From Pelagibacterium lacus (lineage in GTDB: Bacteria > Pseudomonadota > Alphaproteobacteria > Rhizobiales > Devosiaceae), in the NCBI RefSeq assembly GCF_003345525.1, contig NZ_QQNH01000004.1, positions 124,001 to 188,000 of the forward strand: 64,000 bases of DNA. The letters run 5' to 3'. The notes below the pieces were generated by a model that was given only the letters and a program-made list of their open reading frames with translations, was not told the DNA's origin and searched no databases. The translations under genes and the position numbers were made by a program. Position 1 is the stretch's first letter; each line of letters begins with the position of its first letter. This document shows, piece by piece, positions 9,388 through 18,154 of this stretch.

Positions 9388-10356
9388 ATGAAAGCCATTG
9401 TCGTCGATGAGTTCGGGGGACCGGACGTTCTTGCGTTTCGCGAGGCCGAAACCGGACAGCCCGGCTCCGGGGAAATCTGGGTGCGTCACCGTGCGATCGG
9501 CGTCAATTTCATCGATACCTACCATCGCACGGGGCTTTATCCCAATCCGCTGCCGCTCGTTCCGGGCTCGGAAGGGGCAGGGGAGGTGGTGGAGGTCGGC
9601 CCCGGCGTGTCCGGCTTCAAGCCCGGCGACCGCATCGCCTATCAGGGAACGCTGGGATCGTATCGCGAAGAGCGAATCATGCCCGCCGCCAAGGCCGTGC
9701 TGCTGCCCGACGGCATCGACTACGAGACCGCGGCAGCCATCATGCTGAAGGGCCTGACGGCCTATTACCTCCTGTTTCTCACGTGGCCCGTCAGCGCCGG
9801 CCAGACGATCCTCTTTCACGCCGCGGCCGGCGGCATGGGATTGATCGCCTGCCAATGGGCGAACGCTCTCGGGGCGAGGGTTATCGGCACGGCCGGCAGC
9901 GCCGAAAAGATCGCGCTTGCCAAGGCCAATGGCTGCGACGAGGTGATCAATTATTCCGAGGAGGATTTTGCCGTTCGGGTGCGTGAACTGACCGGCGGCA
10001 AGGGCGTCGACGTAGTCTATGACGGGGTCGGGCAGGCGACGTTCGAAAAGTCGCTCGATTGCCTGCGGCCGTTGGGGCTCATGGTGAGCTTCGGCAATGC
10101 CACCGGACCGGTTTCCATCCTCGACCTCGGCATCCTGTCGCGCAAGGGATCGCTGTTCCTGACGCGTCCTCTGGGGACGCATTATTTCGCCGAACGCAGC
10201 GCGCTGCTCACTGGCGCCAAGGCCCTGTTCGCCGCCGTGGAATCCGGGGCGATCAAGGTGCATATCGGACAGAGATTCGCCCTTTCCGAGGCCGCCGACG
10301 CGCATCGCGCGCTCGAGGGGCGCCAGACGGTCGGTTCGACGATTCTGATTCCATAG
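9388..10356 (+). CDS. NAD(P)H:quinone oxidoreductase (zeta-crystallin type, MDR family)
   Basis: 322 aa, medium-chain dehydrogenase/reductase without zinc ligands. It should reduce quinones using NADPH. Seen: the GroES-like N-terminal half with NFIDTYHRTGLYP (QOR signature), then the nucleotide-binding fold with HAAAGGMGLIACQWANALGARVIGTAGS at about residues 144-171. The C-terminal half keeps GATxG-like and VGSTILIP ends. The start ATG at 9388 begins the conserved MKAIVVDEFGGPDVL. It sits 7 bp after the TerC gene. A physiological substrate cannot be assigned. Confidence 0.9.
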   Translation: MKAIVVDEFGGPDVLAFREAETGQPGSGEIWVRHRAIGVNFIDTYHRTGLYPNPLPLVPGSEGAGEVVEVGPGVSGFKPGDRIAYQGTLGSYREERIMPAAKAVLLPDGIDYETAAAIMLKGLTAYYLLFLTWPVSAGQTILFHAAAGGMGLIACQWANALGARVIGTAGSAEKIALAKANGCDEVINYSEEDFAVRVRELTGGKGVDVVYDGVGQATFEKSLDCLRPLGLMVSFGNATGPVSILDLGILSRKGSLFLTRPLGTHYFAERSALLTGAKALFAAVESGAIKVHIGQRFALSEAADAHRALEGRQTVGSTILIP

Positions 10357-10452
10357 CGCCCCAGCGTGGGCGCGATTCACTGGACAGCGGCCCGGTGAGA
10401 CGCTACACCGCCAACGACCATGCAGCGGCCGCCAAAGCGGCCGGCTTGCGCC

Positions 10453-10542
10453 GGGTGGGTGGCAGAGTGGTTGATTGCACCGGTCTTGAAAACCGGCGGG
10501 CGTGAGAACGTCTCGGGAGTTCGAATCTCCCCCCACCCGCCA
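10453..10542 (+). tRNA. tRNA-Ser(TGA)
   Basis: 90 nt with the long variable arm of a class II tRNA. Acceptor GGGTGGG (10453-10459) pairs with CCCACCC, followed by discriminator G and an encoded CCA at 10540-10542. The anticodon loop CTTGAAA gives anticodon TGA. The T arm GGGAG-TTCGAAT-CTCCC is intact. Confidence 0.96.
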
Positions 10543-10602
10543 CTCAATGCCGTGGCGCTCGTAGCGCTATATTTCCGCAACTGAATCAGGTTGATGGCGT
10601 GG

Positions 10603-11133
10603 CTAGGCGGGAACGTATGTCAGCCTGATCACGTCGTCGCCGATCCGGTCGCTCGATACGAGGCGCAGAGGAGGGCGAGGGCCGGCGAAAAAGGTCTTGC
10701 CGCTGCCGATCACCACGGGGTGGATGTACAATCGGTATTCGTCGACAAGCCCCATATTGGCCATGCTGGCCGCCAATTCCGGCCCGGAAACCTCGATCAC
10801 CCCGTCATGTCGCGCCTTCAACCCGCGTATTGCCGCTTCGATGTCGTCCGACAGGAGGGTGGCGTTGGGGCCGACCGCGGTCAATGAGCGCGAGACGACC
10901 CATTTCGGCTTGCTTCGCCAAGCGGCCGCATATTCGCGTTCGGCCGCGTCCCATTCGGGATGTTCCTCGTCCCAATAGCGCATCACCTCGTACATGCGGC
11001 GGCCATAAAGGCTGCCGGTCAGGCTGCGCGTGTCCTCGATGAAATGTCGGAACAGCACGGGATCGGGCGCGAAGGCCGTGTGGTCCACATAGCCGTCCAG
11101 CGACTGGTTCAGTGCAAAGACGAGCTTCGCCAT
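10603..11133 (-). CDS. Dihydrofolate reductase-like protein (RibD C-terminal domain family)
   Basis: 176 aa, single RibD_C/DHFR-fold domain like the YyaP/YwjB group. The protein opens KLVFALNQSLDGYVDH and contains LYGRRMYEVMRYW, KPKWVVSRSL, EVSGPELAASM and YRLYIHPVVIGSGKTFF, all expected of an NADPH-binding reductase of this family. Substrates of these stand-alone proteins are generally unknown; a folate role should not be assumed. The ATG at 11133 has AGGAG eight bases upstream and is preferred to an in-frame ATG eight codons earlier. Confidence 0.85.
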   Translation of the reverse strand: MAKLVFALNQSLDGYVDHTAFAPDPVLFRHFIEDTRSLTGSLYGRRMYEVMRYWDEEHPEWDAAEREYAAAWRSKPKWVVSRSLTAVGPNATLLSDDIEAAIRGLKARHDGVIEVSGPELAASMANMGLVDEYRLYIHPVVIGSGKTFFAGPRPPLRLVSSDRIGDDVIRLTYVPA

Positions 11134-11292
11134 GGGACGGGCTCCTTGCATTTCCATAGGCGTGCGAGAATACGGAAAAAAGCCATGGACGGCAATTGGC
11201 GGCGTTGCGGGTCTGGCGACTTGATTGCGATGCCTTGGATCGGCATGATCGCGGCCGCGCGTTCTCGTGATTTTTCAGTAAGGCATCTGCGA

Positions 11293-11928
11293 ATGGCAAC
11301 CACCGCACGCGATCCCACGCCTGTGGAAGTCCGCATCGATACCTTGCTCGACGCCATAGCGGTGTCCCAGACGAAGGCCAATCCCCGGTTCACGGTTTCG
11401 AGCCTGATTGCCGCGCTGGGCACCCGCTCGCATGTTCTGGTGATTCTGGTGTTTTCCGTGCTCAACATGGTGCCCGGCCCGCCCGGCTATGGCGGCACCA
11501 TGGCCTTCGCCATCATCGGCTTTTCCCTCGCCATGATCATCGGCCATCCGCTGCGCCTGCCCGGATGGATCAGGCGCCGCCGCCTGCCGGTCAAGGCGCT
11601 GCTCCGCATGACGGAACTGTTTTCGAGGATCGCTCGGCTGGTGGGCCGGTTTTCCCGGCCGCGCCTCACCCTGCTCTCGGCAGCGCCCATGCGGCCCTTG
11701 CTCGGAGCCTTCATCATCGTCATCAGCCTGCCGATGATGTTGCCGGTGCCCTTCATCAACGCCGTGCCCAATACCGGCATCTGCATCCTGTGCCTCGGGT
11801 GGGTCAATCGCGATGCCGTGCTTATCGGGCTGGGCATTGCCGTAGCACTGATCGGCCTGGCGATCGCCGGGCTGGCCATACTGGGCGGCTACCACCTCGC
11901 CTCGGCGGCCATAGAGGCGGTGCAATGA
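11293..11928 (+). CDS. ExoD-family membrane protein
   Basis: 211 aa. ExoD-family proteins were first linked to exopolysaccharide synthesis in Sinorhizobium; the biochemical function is not known. Seen: the family's LGTRSHVLVILVFSVLNMVPGPPG segment, the basic loop RLPGWIRRRRLPVKAL, and a C-terminal pair of hydrophobic helices with MMLPVPFINAVPNTGICILCLG. About five membrane segments. The start ATG at 11293 is supported by AAGG nine bases upstream. Its TGA overlaps the next ATG by 4 nt, implying translational coupling with the membrane hydrolase. Confidence 0.82.
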   Translation: MATTARDPTPVEVRIDTLLDAIAVSQTKANPRFTVSSLIAALGTRSHVLVILVFSVLNMVPGPPGYGGTMAFAIIGFSLAMIIGHPLRLPGWIRRRRLPVKALLRMTELFSRIARLVGRFSRPRLTLLSAAPMRPLLGAFIIVISLPMMLPVPFINAVPNTGICILCLGWVNRDAVLIGLGIAVALIGLAIAGLAILGGYHLASAAIEAVQ

Positions 11929-13628
11929 CCGTGCGGCGCATCATCCGGCGCATGCTGGTGCTGATCTACCGCATTCCCGTGGGGGGCCTGTTCCTCGGGC
12001 TGGTGTTCTTTGCGCTCTCGCTCACGCCCTCGCTTATCCCGCGCCATTTCCTCATCCAGAGCGTGCTTTCCGGCTGCGTCTTCGCCGCCGGCTACGGCAT
12101 CGGCGTGTTCGTCGAATGGCTGTGGAACTTCATGGGCCTCAAGCTGCCGACCCGGCGCTGGGCCTATTATGCCCATTGGGCGTTGCTGGCCGTTGCCCTG
12201 GCGTTCGCGCTCCTGTGCCTCTGGCTGTCCACCGGTTGGCAGAATTCGATCCGCACGGTGATGAACATGCCGCCGGTGGAAACCAACCAGCCTGTCTATG
12301 TGGCCGCGATCGCCACCTTCCCGGCGCTGGTGCTCATCCTGATCGGCACGCTGATCGTTTCGGGGGTGCTGCTGGTCTCGGGCTGGCTGCGCCTTATCAT
12401 TCCGCCCCGGGTCGCCCTTGTGGGCGGCATCCTGATCGTCACCATCATCACCAACATAACGGTCAACGGCATGCTGGGCCGTTGGGCCTTCGCCGCCGCC
12501 GACCGGTTCTATGCCGATCTCGACACGCTGGCCGGCATCTATGAGGTGCAGCCTACCGATCCGCTGCGCTCGGGCAGCGCCGCCTCGCTCATCGATTGGA
12601 ACACCATCGGGCTGGATGCGCGCGTCTATGTCCAGTCCGGGCCGACCGCGGCGGAAATCGAGGCGGTGACCGGCAAGCCGGCTCAGACGCCTCTAAGGGT
12701 TTATGTGGGGTTGCGTTCGGCGCCCACCATCGAGGAACGCGCCCAACTGGCCCTGGCCGAGATGGAGCGCATCGGCGCCTTCGACCGCTCCGTGCTGGTG
12801 CTGATCATGCCGGTGGGCACCGGGTGGGTGCAGCCTCCGGCCATCGATACGCTGGAATTCCTGCATGGGGGTGACGTCGCCAGTGTTGCCCTGCAATATT
12901 CCTATCTCACCAGCTGGCTTTCGCTGGTGTCCGAACCCAATGTCGGGGTCGAGGCGGCCCGCGCCCTGTTCGATACGGTCTACGGCCATTGGATGGCCTT
13001 GCCCCCCGACCAGCGGCCCGAACTCTATCTGCACGGGCTGAGCCTTGGGGCCTATTCGTCCCAGGCCTCCATCAATCTGTTCGATATCTTGGCCAACCCC
13101 ATAGATGGGGCACTCTGGGTCGGCCCGCCCTTTACCAGCCAGATCTGGCGCAGCATCACCGGGGCCCGCGATCCGGAAAGCCCGGCATGGTTGCCGCGCG
13201 TCGGGCAGGGCTCGATCGTGCGCTATGCCAACCAGTATGAAGGGCTCGATCCCCCCAGGCATCCCTGGGGCCCCCTGCGGCTCTTCTACCTGCAATATGG
13301 CAGCGATCCGGTGGTGTTCTTCGATCCCGGCATGCTCTATCGCCGTCCGGCCTGGCTGGACGAACCGCGCGCGCCGGACGTTTCGCCCGATCTGCACTGG
13401 TATCCGGTGGTGACCTTCCTGCAGGTCACCTTCGATCTGGTCCTGGCCCAGACCTCGCCGATCGGCTTCGGCCATGTCTATGCGCCCCAGCACTATCTGA
13501 AGGCGTGGATCGCGGTCACCCAGCCGGAGGGCTGGACGGCAGATCAACTCGATGCGCTCGTCGAGAGATTGTCCCGGGAGGGCACCTATCGCGACATCGT
13601 GGGCGGCTGGTTCCGCGAGACCCGATAG
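11925..13628 (+). CDS. Membrane-anchored alpha/beta-hydrolase (Abhydrolase_9 family)
   Basis: 567 aa. The N-terminal half (residues about 10-190) carries several membrane helices starting GLFLGLVFFALSLTPSLIPR, a hallmark of the N-terminal domain of this family. The C-terminal half is an alpha/beta-hydrolase domain: the nucleophile elbow is GLSLG in LYLHGLSLGAYSS (Ser near residue 372), with TGWVQPPAIDTLEFLHGGD upstream and the family block FDILANPIDGALWVGPPF downstream. The substrate is unknown; a lipid or cell-envelope ester is plausible because the active site is tethered to the membrane. Overlaps exoD by 4 nt, so the two proteins probably act together. Confidence 0.82.
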   Translation: MTVRRIIRRMLVLIYRIPVGGLFLGLVFFALSLTPSLIPRHFLIQSVLSGCVFAAGYGIGVFVEWLWNFMGLKLPTRRWAYYAHWALLAVALAFALLCLWLSTGWQNSIRTVMNMPPVETNQPVYVAAIATFPALVLILIGTLIVSGVLLVSGWLRLIIPPRVALVGGILIVTIITNITVNGMLGRWAFAAADRFYADLDTLAGIYEVQPTDPLRSGSAASLIDWNTIGLDARVYVQSGPTAAEIEAVTGKPAQTPLRVYVGLRSAPTIEERAQLALAEMERIGAFDRSVLVLIMPVGTGWVQPPAIDTLEFLHGGDVASVALQYSYLTSWLSLVSEPNVGVEAARALFDTVYGHWMALPPDQRPELYLHGLSLGAYSSQASINLFDILANPIDGALWVGPPFTSQIWRSITGARDPESPAWLPRVGQGSIVRYANQYEGLDPPRHPWGPLRLFYLQYGSDPVVFFDPGMLYRRPAWLDEPRAPDVSPDLHWYPVVTFLQVTFDLVLAQTSPIGFGHVYAPQHYLKAWIAVTQPEGWTADQLDALVERLSREGTYRDIVGGWFRETR

Positions 13629-13794
13629 GCACGCGCCCTGTACGAAATCGGCGAGCAATGCCTGCGGCTTAGGGGCACATCACAAATGTGCAATACCCCA
13701 ATCCCGCGCTCGCCCGGCCTATGACATTCCGTCCGGCTCTGTTAGGAAAGAGCGCCCTCTTTGGACCGTGGGCGAGGAGTGATCGGCAATCCGC

Positions 13795-14934
13795 ATGGCA
13801 AAGTCTGAGGCGCCACAGATCGACATATCGGGTTCCGAAGGCGTTCTCGTGGCACGGCTGGCGGGAGACTGGACGACGCGCTGGGCGCGGCAGATGCAAT
13901 CGGCGCTCGACAAGGCTTTCGCCGGCCATTCCCGTCCCGATGCGCTGGAATTCGACTTCGAAGCGGTGACGGCGCTCGATACCGTCGGAGCACTGCTGCT
14001 GGCGCAGCGTCGCGCCTCGTTTGGCGAAGCGGTACGGACCACCATTGCCGGCGCGAGTGGGGCCCAGGCCAATCTCCTGGGGCACGTCAACGCCATAGAG
14101 GTTCATGCCCCCGAGAAACCCCTGCGGCTGCCCCTGTTGCTGCGGCCGTTCGAGAGGCTGGGACGCATGACCGCCGCCGCGCTCGGCGATCTGGTCGGCA
14201 TCCATGCGGTGCTCGGGCGGACGCTCGCGGCCCTCGCTGCGACGCTTACGCTGCGCGCGCCGTTTCGATTCGCCGCCCTGGTCAATCAGTTCGATCTCAT
14301 CGTTTTCCGGGCGGTTCCCATCGTCGTGCTCATATCGGTGGTGGTGGGGGCGATCATCACCCAGCAATCGATCCTGCAGCTCAACAATTTCGGCGTGGCG
14401 ATCTATGTGGTCGATCTCGCCGCTATCCTGATGCTGCGCGAGGTGGGCCTGCTTCTGGCGGCCATCATGATCGCCGGCCGGTCCGGATCGGCGATCACTG
14501 CCGAAATCGGTTCCATGCGCATGCGCGAGGAGCTCGATGCGCTTTCGGTCATGGGCGTGGACCCCTATCAGGCCCTGATCCTGCCACGCATGCTGGCGCT
14601 GCTGATCGGCTTGCCCTTCCTCGCCTTCATAGGGGCGATGTCGGGGCTGGCCGGAGCGGCCATCGTTGCGTTCGTCTATGGCGGCATCCCGATCGATATC
14701 TTCCTCGATCGCTTGCAGGATGCGCTCAATGTGCGGACATTGCTGGTGGGCCTCGTCAAGGCGCCGTTCATGGCCATCATCATCGGCCTTGTTGCTGCCA
14801 ATGAGGGGTTCAAGGTGGCCGGTAGCGCCGAATCCCTGGGCAAGCACACCACCGCCTCCGTGGTCCGCGCCATATTTCTCGTTATCGTCGCGGATGGCGT
14901 GTTCGCCATGTTCTTTGCCGCGATCGGGTTCTAG
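13795..14934 (+). CDS. MlaE-type ABC transporter permease with N-terminal STAS domain
   Basis: 379 aa. Residues about 1-105 form a STAS domain (LEFDFEAVTALDTVGALLLA), and residues about 130-379 form the MlaE permease with VSVVVGAIITQQ-like helices, the cytoplasmic coupling segment GRSGSAITAEIGSMRMREELDALSVMGVDPYQALILPR, and a C-terminal FFAAIGF helix. In the E. coli Mla system MlaE moves phospholipids between membranes and MlaB is a separate STAS protein; here the STAS part is fused to the permease, a known alternative layout. First gene of a four-gene MCE transporter operon; only 3 bp from the ATPase gene. Confidence 0.93.
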   Translation: MAKSEAPQIDISGSEGVLVARLAGDWTTRWARQMQSALDKAFAGHSRPDALEFDFEAVTALDTVGALLLAQRRASFGEAVRTTIAGASGAQANLLGHVNAIEVHAPEKPLRLPLLLRPFERLGRMTAAALGDLVGIHAVLGRTLAALAATLTLRAPFRFAALVNQFDLIVFRAVPIVVLISVVVGAIITQQSILQLNNFGVAIYVVDLAAILMLREVGLLLAAIMIAGRSGSAITAEIGSMRMREELDALSVMGVDPYQALILPRMLALLIGLPFLAFIGAMSGLAGAAIVAFVYGGIPIDIFLDRLQDALNVRTLLVGLVKAPFMAIIIGLVAANEGFKVAGSAESLGKHTTASVVRAIFLVIVADGVFAMFFAAIGF

Positions 14935-14937
14935 GCC

Positions 14938-15714
14938 ATGACCCGAATCACGCCGACCGATCCCATCATCTCGATCCGCGACCTCGTGGTGGGCTTCAAC
15001 GGCCGCAAGGTCATCGACGGCTTCAGTCTGGACGTGCGGCGGGGCGAGGTGCTGGGGATCATTGGCCCCTCGGGCTCGGGCAAGTCGGTGACCCTGCGGA
15101 CGGTTGTGGGATTGTTGCCCAAGACCGCCGGCACCATCGAAGTGTTCGGCCGCGACTATGCTTCATTGTCGCGCCAGCAGCGCGTCGAGATCGAGCGCCA
15201 TTGGGGGGTTCTGTTCCAGCAAGGCGCTCTTTTCTCCGCCCTGACGGTGATCGAGAACGTCGAATTTCCCATGCGCGAGCATCTGGATGTTCCCCGCAAG
15301 CTCAGGCGTGAAATCGCCCGGTTCAAGATCGACCAGGTCGGATTGCCGCCCGGTGCGGAAAACCTCTATCCGTCCGAACTGTCCGGGGGGATGATCAAGC
15401 GGGCGGCCCTGGCCCGGGCCCTGGCGCTCGATCCCGAGATCGTTTTTCTCGATGAGCCGACTGCCGGGCTCGATCCGATCGGAGCGGCCAAGTTCGATGA
15501 ACTTGTCTTGAGCCTCAAGGACGCGCTGGGCCTGACCGTATATATGGTCACCCACGATCTCGACAGCCTGGTTACGGTCTGCGACCGTATTGCCGCATTG
15601 GGCAAAGGAAAGCTGTTGCAGGTCGGAACGCTCGACGAATTGCTTGCTTCGGACGACCCCTGGCTGACAGAATATTTTCACGGGCCGCGTGCACGCCATC
15701 TGGAGAAGACCTGA
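14938..15714 (+). CDS. MlaF-type ABC transporter ATP-binding protein
   Basis: 258 aa. Energises the MCE lipid transporter. Walker A GPSGSGKS is at about residues 43-50, the Q-loop at LFQQGALFSALTV, the ABC signature LSGGMIKRAALARAL at about 147-161, and Walker B IVFLDEPTAGLDP at about 165-177, with the switch His in VTHDLDS. The LSGGM signature followed by an Arg/Lys-rich stretch is typical of MlaF/Ttg2A-type ATPases. It sits between the permease and the MCE protein genes. Confidence 0.95.
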   Translation: MTRITPTDPIISIRDLVVGFNGRKVIDGFSLDVRRGEVLGIIGPSGSGKSVTLRTVVGLLPKTAGTIEVFGRDYASLSRQQRVEIERHWGVLFQQGALFSALTVIENVEFPMREHLDVPRKLRREIARFKIDQVGLPPGAENLYPSELSGGMIKRAALARALALDPEIVFLDEPTAGLDPIGAAKFDELVLSLKDALGLTVYMVTHDLDSLVTVCDRIAALGKGKLLQVGTLDELLASDDPWLTEYFHGPRARHLEKT

Positions 15715-15719
15715 ACGCA

Positions 15720-17387
15720 ATGGAAAACAAGGCCAATTACGCTATTGTCGGTGCGTTCGTGACGCTGCTCCTGCTGGGGTTCGCGGGCTTTGTCTATTGG
15801 TTCGCAATCGCTGATCAGGTGCGCGAGCGGGTCAGCTACCGGATCGTCTTCGATGGCGCTGTGACCGGGCTCAATGCCGGCACCACCGTGCTCTTCAACG
15901 GCCTGCCCGTAGGTACGGTCGAAACGGTCTCGATCAATCCGGACGATCCCTCCCAGGTTCTGGCGCGGATCGGCGTCGAGGCGACCGCGCCGGTGATGAA
16001 CGACACCCGGGCCGTCCTCGAAGTGCAGGGGCTGACGGGGATCGCCAATATCCAGCTGCTTGGCGGCTCGCTCGAGGCGGGGCCGCTCCTGCCGCCCGAG
16101 GGGCAGAGGATCGCCACCATCCGGGGCGAGGCGGCCGGGTTGCAGAACCTGCTCGAAGGGGCGACCAACATCATCGAAAGCGCCGAAGCGACCTTCGCGC
16201 GCATCGAATCCTTTTTCGCCGAGAATGAGAGCCGCCTGACCACGACACTGGCCAATATCGACCAACTGACTGCGGGGCTGGCCGGGCTGGTGGAGGGAGC
16301 CGGCGATGATTCGGATTTTGACGTCATCGTCTCCAATGTCCGCACCACGCTCGAAAGCATCGATTCCACCTTCGGCGAGCTCGACGTCTTCGTGCGGGAC
16401 AACCGGATAAGCCTTTCCAACACCATCTCCAATGCCGAGACCTTCTCGGCGGCGCTTGCCGCCAATTCCGACGCCATAGACGGCTTCCTCGCCTCAATGA
16501 CCCGCACAAGCGATCAGATCGGGCCCCTGGCCGACGAAATGCAGATTCTCACGCAGGATGTGCGGCGGCTCGTTGCGGCCATTCCTCCCGACGAAGTCCG
16601 CTCGACCGTGGCCGATATCGGGGCGTTCGCCCAGACGCTGGCGCAGAATACCGACAATATCGAAGGCTTCTTTACCGATGCGCGCCTCCTGGCCGGCAAC
16701 CTGTCGGGCGTGTCCGACGGGCTTCAGGATACGCTCGACCTGATCGACCGCGCTTCGGCGGCCGTCGATCCGGACGTCATCGCCCGCGCCATGGCCAATA
16801 TCGATGCCTTTTCGGCCGTGCTGGGCAACAATGCCGAAAATGTCGACGGCATCCTCGCCAATACGCGGCAGTTCACCGAGACGCTGGGCACGGCGACGGC
16901 ACGGGCCGATACGCTGATTGCCCGCTTCGACGGCATGGTCACCACCGAGGACGGCCAGATGCTGTTCGAGGAGGTGCGGGAGACGGCGGCCTCGATCCGG
17001 CAGTTGGTCGAGCGGGTCGATTCCATGGTCGCTTCGGATGATGGGCAGACCCTGTTCGCCGATTTCAGCGCGGCAGCGCTGTCGATCCGCGATCTTTCCG
17101 AGCGTCTCAATGCGATGGCGGCCTCCGAGGAAGGCGAGCATCTGATCGCCAATATCGGGGCGGCGGCCAATTCCGTCGAGAGCCTCGCCAACGCCCTCGA
17201 CGAGCGAACCGCGGCGATCTCGCTGGGTCTGACCTCCTTCACCAATAGCGGATTGGGGGCCTATACGACCCTCGCCAATGAAGCGATGCGGAGCCTTCAG
17301 CTGTTCAACCGCGTTCTGGATCAGATCCAGCGCAATCCGCAGGTGCTGGTGTTCGGTGGGGAATCGGTTCGTGAGTTCACCCCGTGA
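15720..17387 (+). CDS. MlaD-type MCE protein with long repetitive C-terminal region
   Basis: 555 aa. One membrane helix (residues about 8-30) anchors it in the inner membrane, followed by a single MCE domain (about 38-117) with GLNAGTTVLFNGLPVG and GLTGIANIQLLGGS. This domain binds lipid and forms a ring in the periplasm. The remaining 430 residues are predicted helical and built from degenerate repeats: three copies around SAALAANSDAIDGFL, AQTLAQNTDNIEGFF and SAVLGNNAENVDGIL, then three adjacent 30-residue units at 404-433, 434-463 and 464-493. Such long helical tails can form a tube spanning the periplasm in other MCE proteins. E. coli MlaD is only about 183 aa. Confidence 0.92.
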   Translation: MENKANYAIVGAFVTLLLLGFAGFVYWFAIADQVRERVSYRIVFDGAVTGLNAGTTVLFNGLPVGTVETVSINPDDPSQVLARIGVEATAPVMNDTRAVLEVQGLTGIANIQLLGGSLEAGPLLPPEGQRIATIRGEAAGLQNLLEGATNIIESAEATFARIESFFAENESRLTTTLANIDQLTAGLAGLVEGAGDDSDFDVIVSNVRTTLESIDSTFGELDVFVRDNRISLSNTISNAETFSAALAANSDAIDGFLASMTRTSDQIGPLADEMQILTQDVRRLVAAIPPDEVRSTVADIGAFAQTLAQNTDNIEGFFTDARLLAGNLSGVSDGLQDTLDLIDRASAAVDPDVIARAMANIDAFSAVLGNNAENVDGILANTRQFTETLGTATARADTLIARFDGMVTTEDGQMLFEEVRETAASIRQLVERVDSMVASDDGQTLFADFSAAALSIRDLSERLNAMAASEEGEHLIANIGAAANSVESLANALDERTAAISLGLTSFTNSGLGAYTTLANEAMRSLQLFNRVLDQIQRNPQVLVFGGESVREFTP

Positions 17388-17431
17388 GTGCTGCCGACGC
17401 CCGTGAAACGCGATAGACAAGGACTAAAGAC

Positions 17432-18040
17432 ATGACGAAGGCTGTACTTGGACGTCGCGCGTTTCTGGCCGTTTCTGCGTTGGGATTGACCTCGACCCTG
17501 GCCGGCTGCATCGGCCTCGGAGCGACGGCGCCGGTTACGTATGATCTCACCCCCGGGGCGCCGCAACGGGTCACGCGGCGCTCCAACAGGATCGTCGTCG
17601 TGCGCGAACCTTCGACGATTGCAACCTATGACAGCGAGCGCATCGTCGTGCGGCAACCGGGGGGCATTCTGAGCTATCTCAAGGATTCCCAGTGGTCGGA
17701 CAGGCTGCCGCTTCTGGTGCAGGCCCGGATGCTGCAGGCTTTCCGCGATGCCGGCGTCACGAATGTGGGCAAGCCTACCGATCCGGTGGCGCTCGATGTC
17801 ATCTTGTCGACCGATATTCGCTCGTTCGAGCTCGATACCACGCCTGATGTGCCAGTCGTTCGGGTGGGGCTCAATATCCAGCTCGTCGACGACCGCAGCC
17901 GTTCGGTCATGGCCAGCCAGGATTTCGCGGCGCAGTTGCCGTCTCCCTCGCTCGAGCAACCGACCGTGGTTGCCGCCCTTAATTCCGCGCTCGACAGCGT
18001 GTTGCGCGAGGTCGTCGCCTGGACGGCGGCGAGGGCCTGA
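17432..18040 (+). CDS. ABC-type transport auxiliary lipoprotein (PqiC-like)
   Basis: 202 aa. The signal sequence ends in the lipobox LAGC (Cys at residue 27), so the protein should be lipidated and reach the outer membrane. A twin Arg (GRRAFLA) precedes the hydrophobic stretch. The body fits the auxiliary lipoprotein family: YDLTPGAP, IVVREPSTIATYDSERIVVRQ and WSDRLPLLVQARMLQAFRDAG. By analogy with PqiC it would form the outer-membrane end of the MCE transporter. AAGGA lies just before the ATG. It is the last of the four-gene transporter set. Confidence 0.88.
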   Translation: MTKAVLGRRAFLAVSALGLTSTLAGCIGLGATAPVTYDLTPGAPQRVTRRSNRIVVVREPSTIATYDSERIVVRQPGGILSYLKDSQWSDRLPLLVQARMLQAFRDAGVTNVGKPTDPVALDVILSTDIRSFELDTTPDVPVVRVGLNIQLVDDRSRSVMASQDFAAQLPSPSLEQPTVVAALNSALDSVLREVVAWTAARA

Positions 18041-18116
18041 CCGGCTCCCGATCATCACGCGAAAGTCGCTGCGAATCCGGGCTTTGTGACGATTGCATTA
18101 TAGGGGGCGGGCCTCT

Positions 18117-18141
18117 ATTGTCCGGCAAAATTCTGGACAAT
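18117..18141. promoter_or_regulatory. Inverted repeat upstream of the YfgM-like/der genes
   Basis: ATTGTCC (18117-18123) and GGACAAT (18135-18141) form a perfect 7-bp inverted repeat with an 11-bp spacer, ending 13 bp before the start codon of the next gene. It could be a repressor-type operator or an RNA hairpin near the ribosome-binding site. No regulator is suggested by the sequence alone. Confidence 0.4.
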
Positions 18142-18154
18142 TCAGGTGCCTCGG

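Noticed and set aside
10357-10452. GCGCCC/GGGCGC hairpin after the quinone oxidoreductase gene as a terminator
   Set aside because: Only a 6-bp stem and no T-run; insufficient on its own.
13671-13691. GCACAT/ATGTGC palindrome upstream of the MCE transporter operon as a CRP/FNR-type site
   Set aside because: The half-sites do not match CRP or FNR consensus and no other support was seen. It may simply be a small hairpin.
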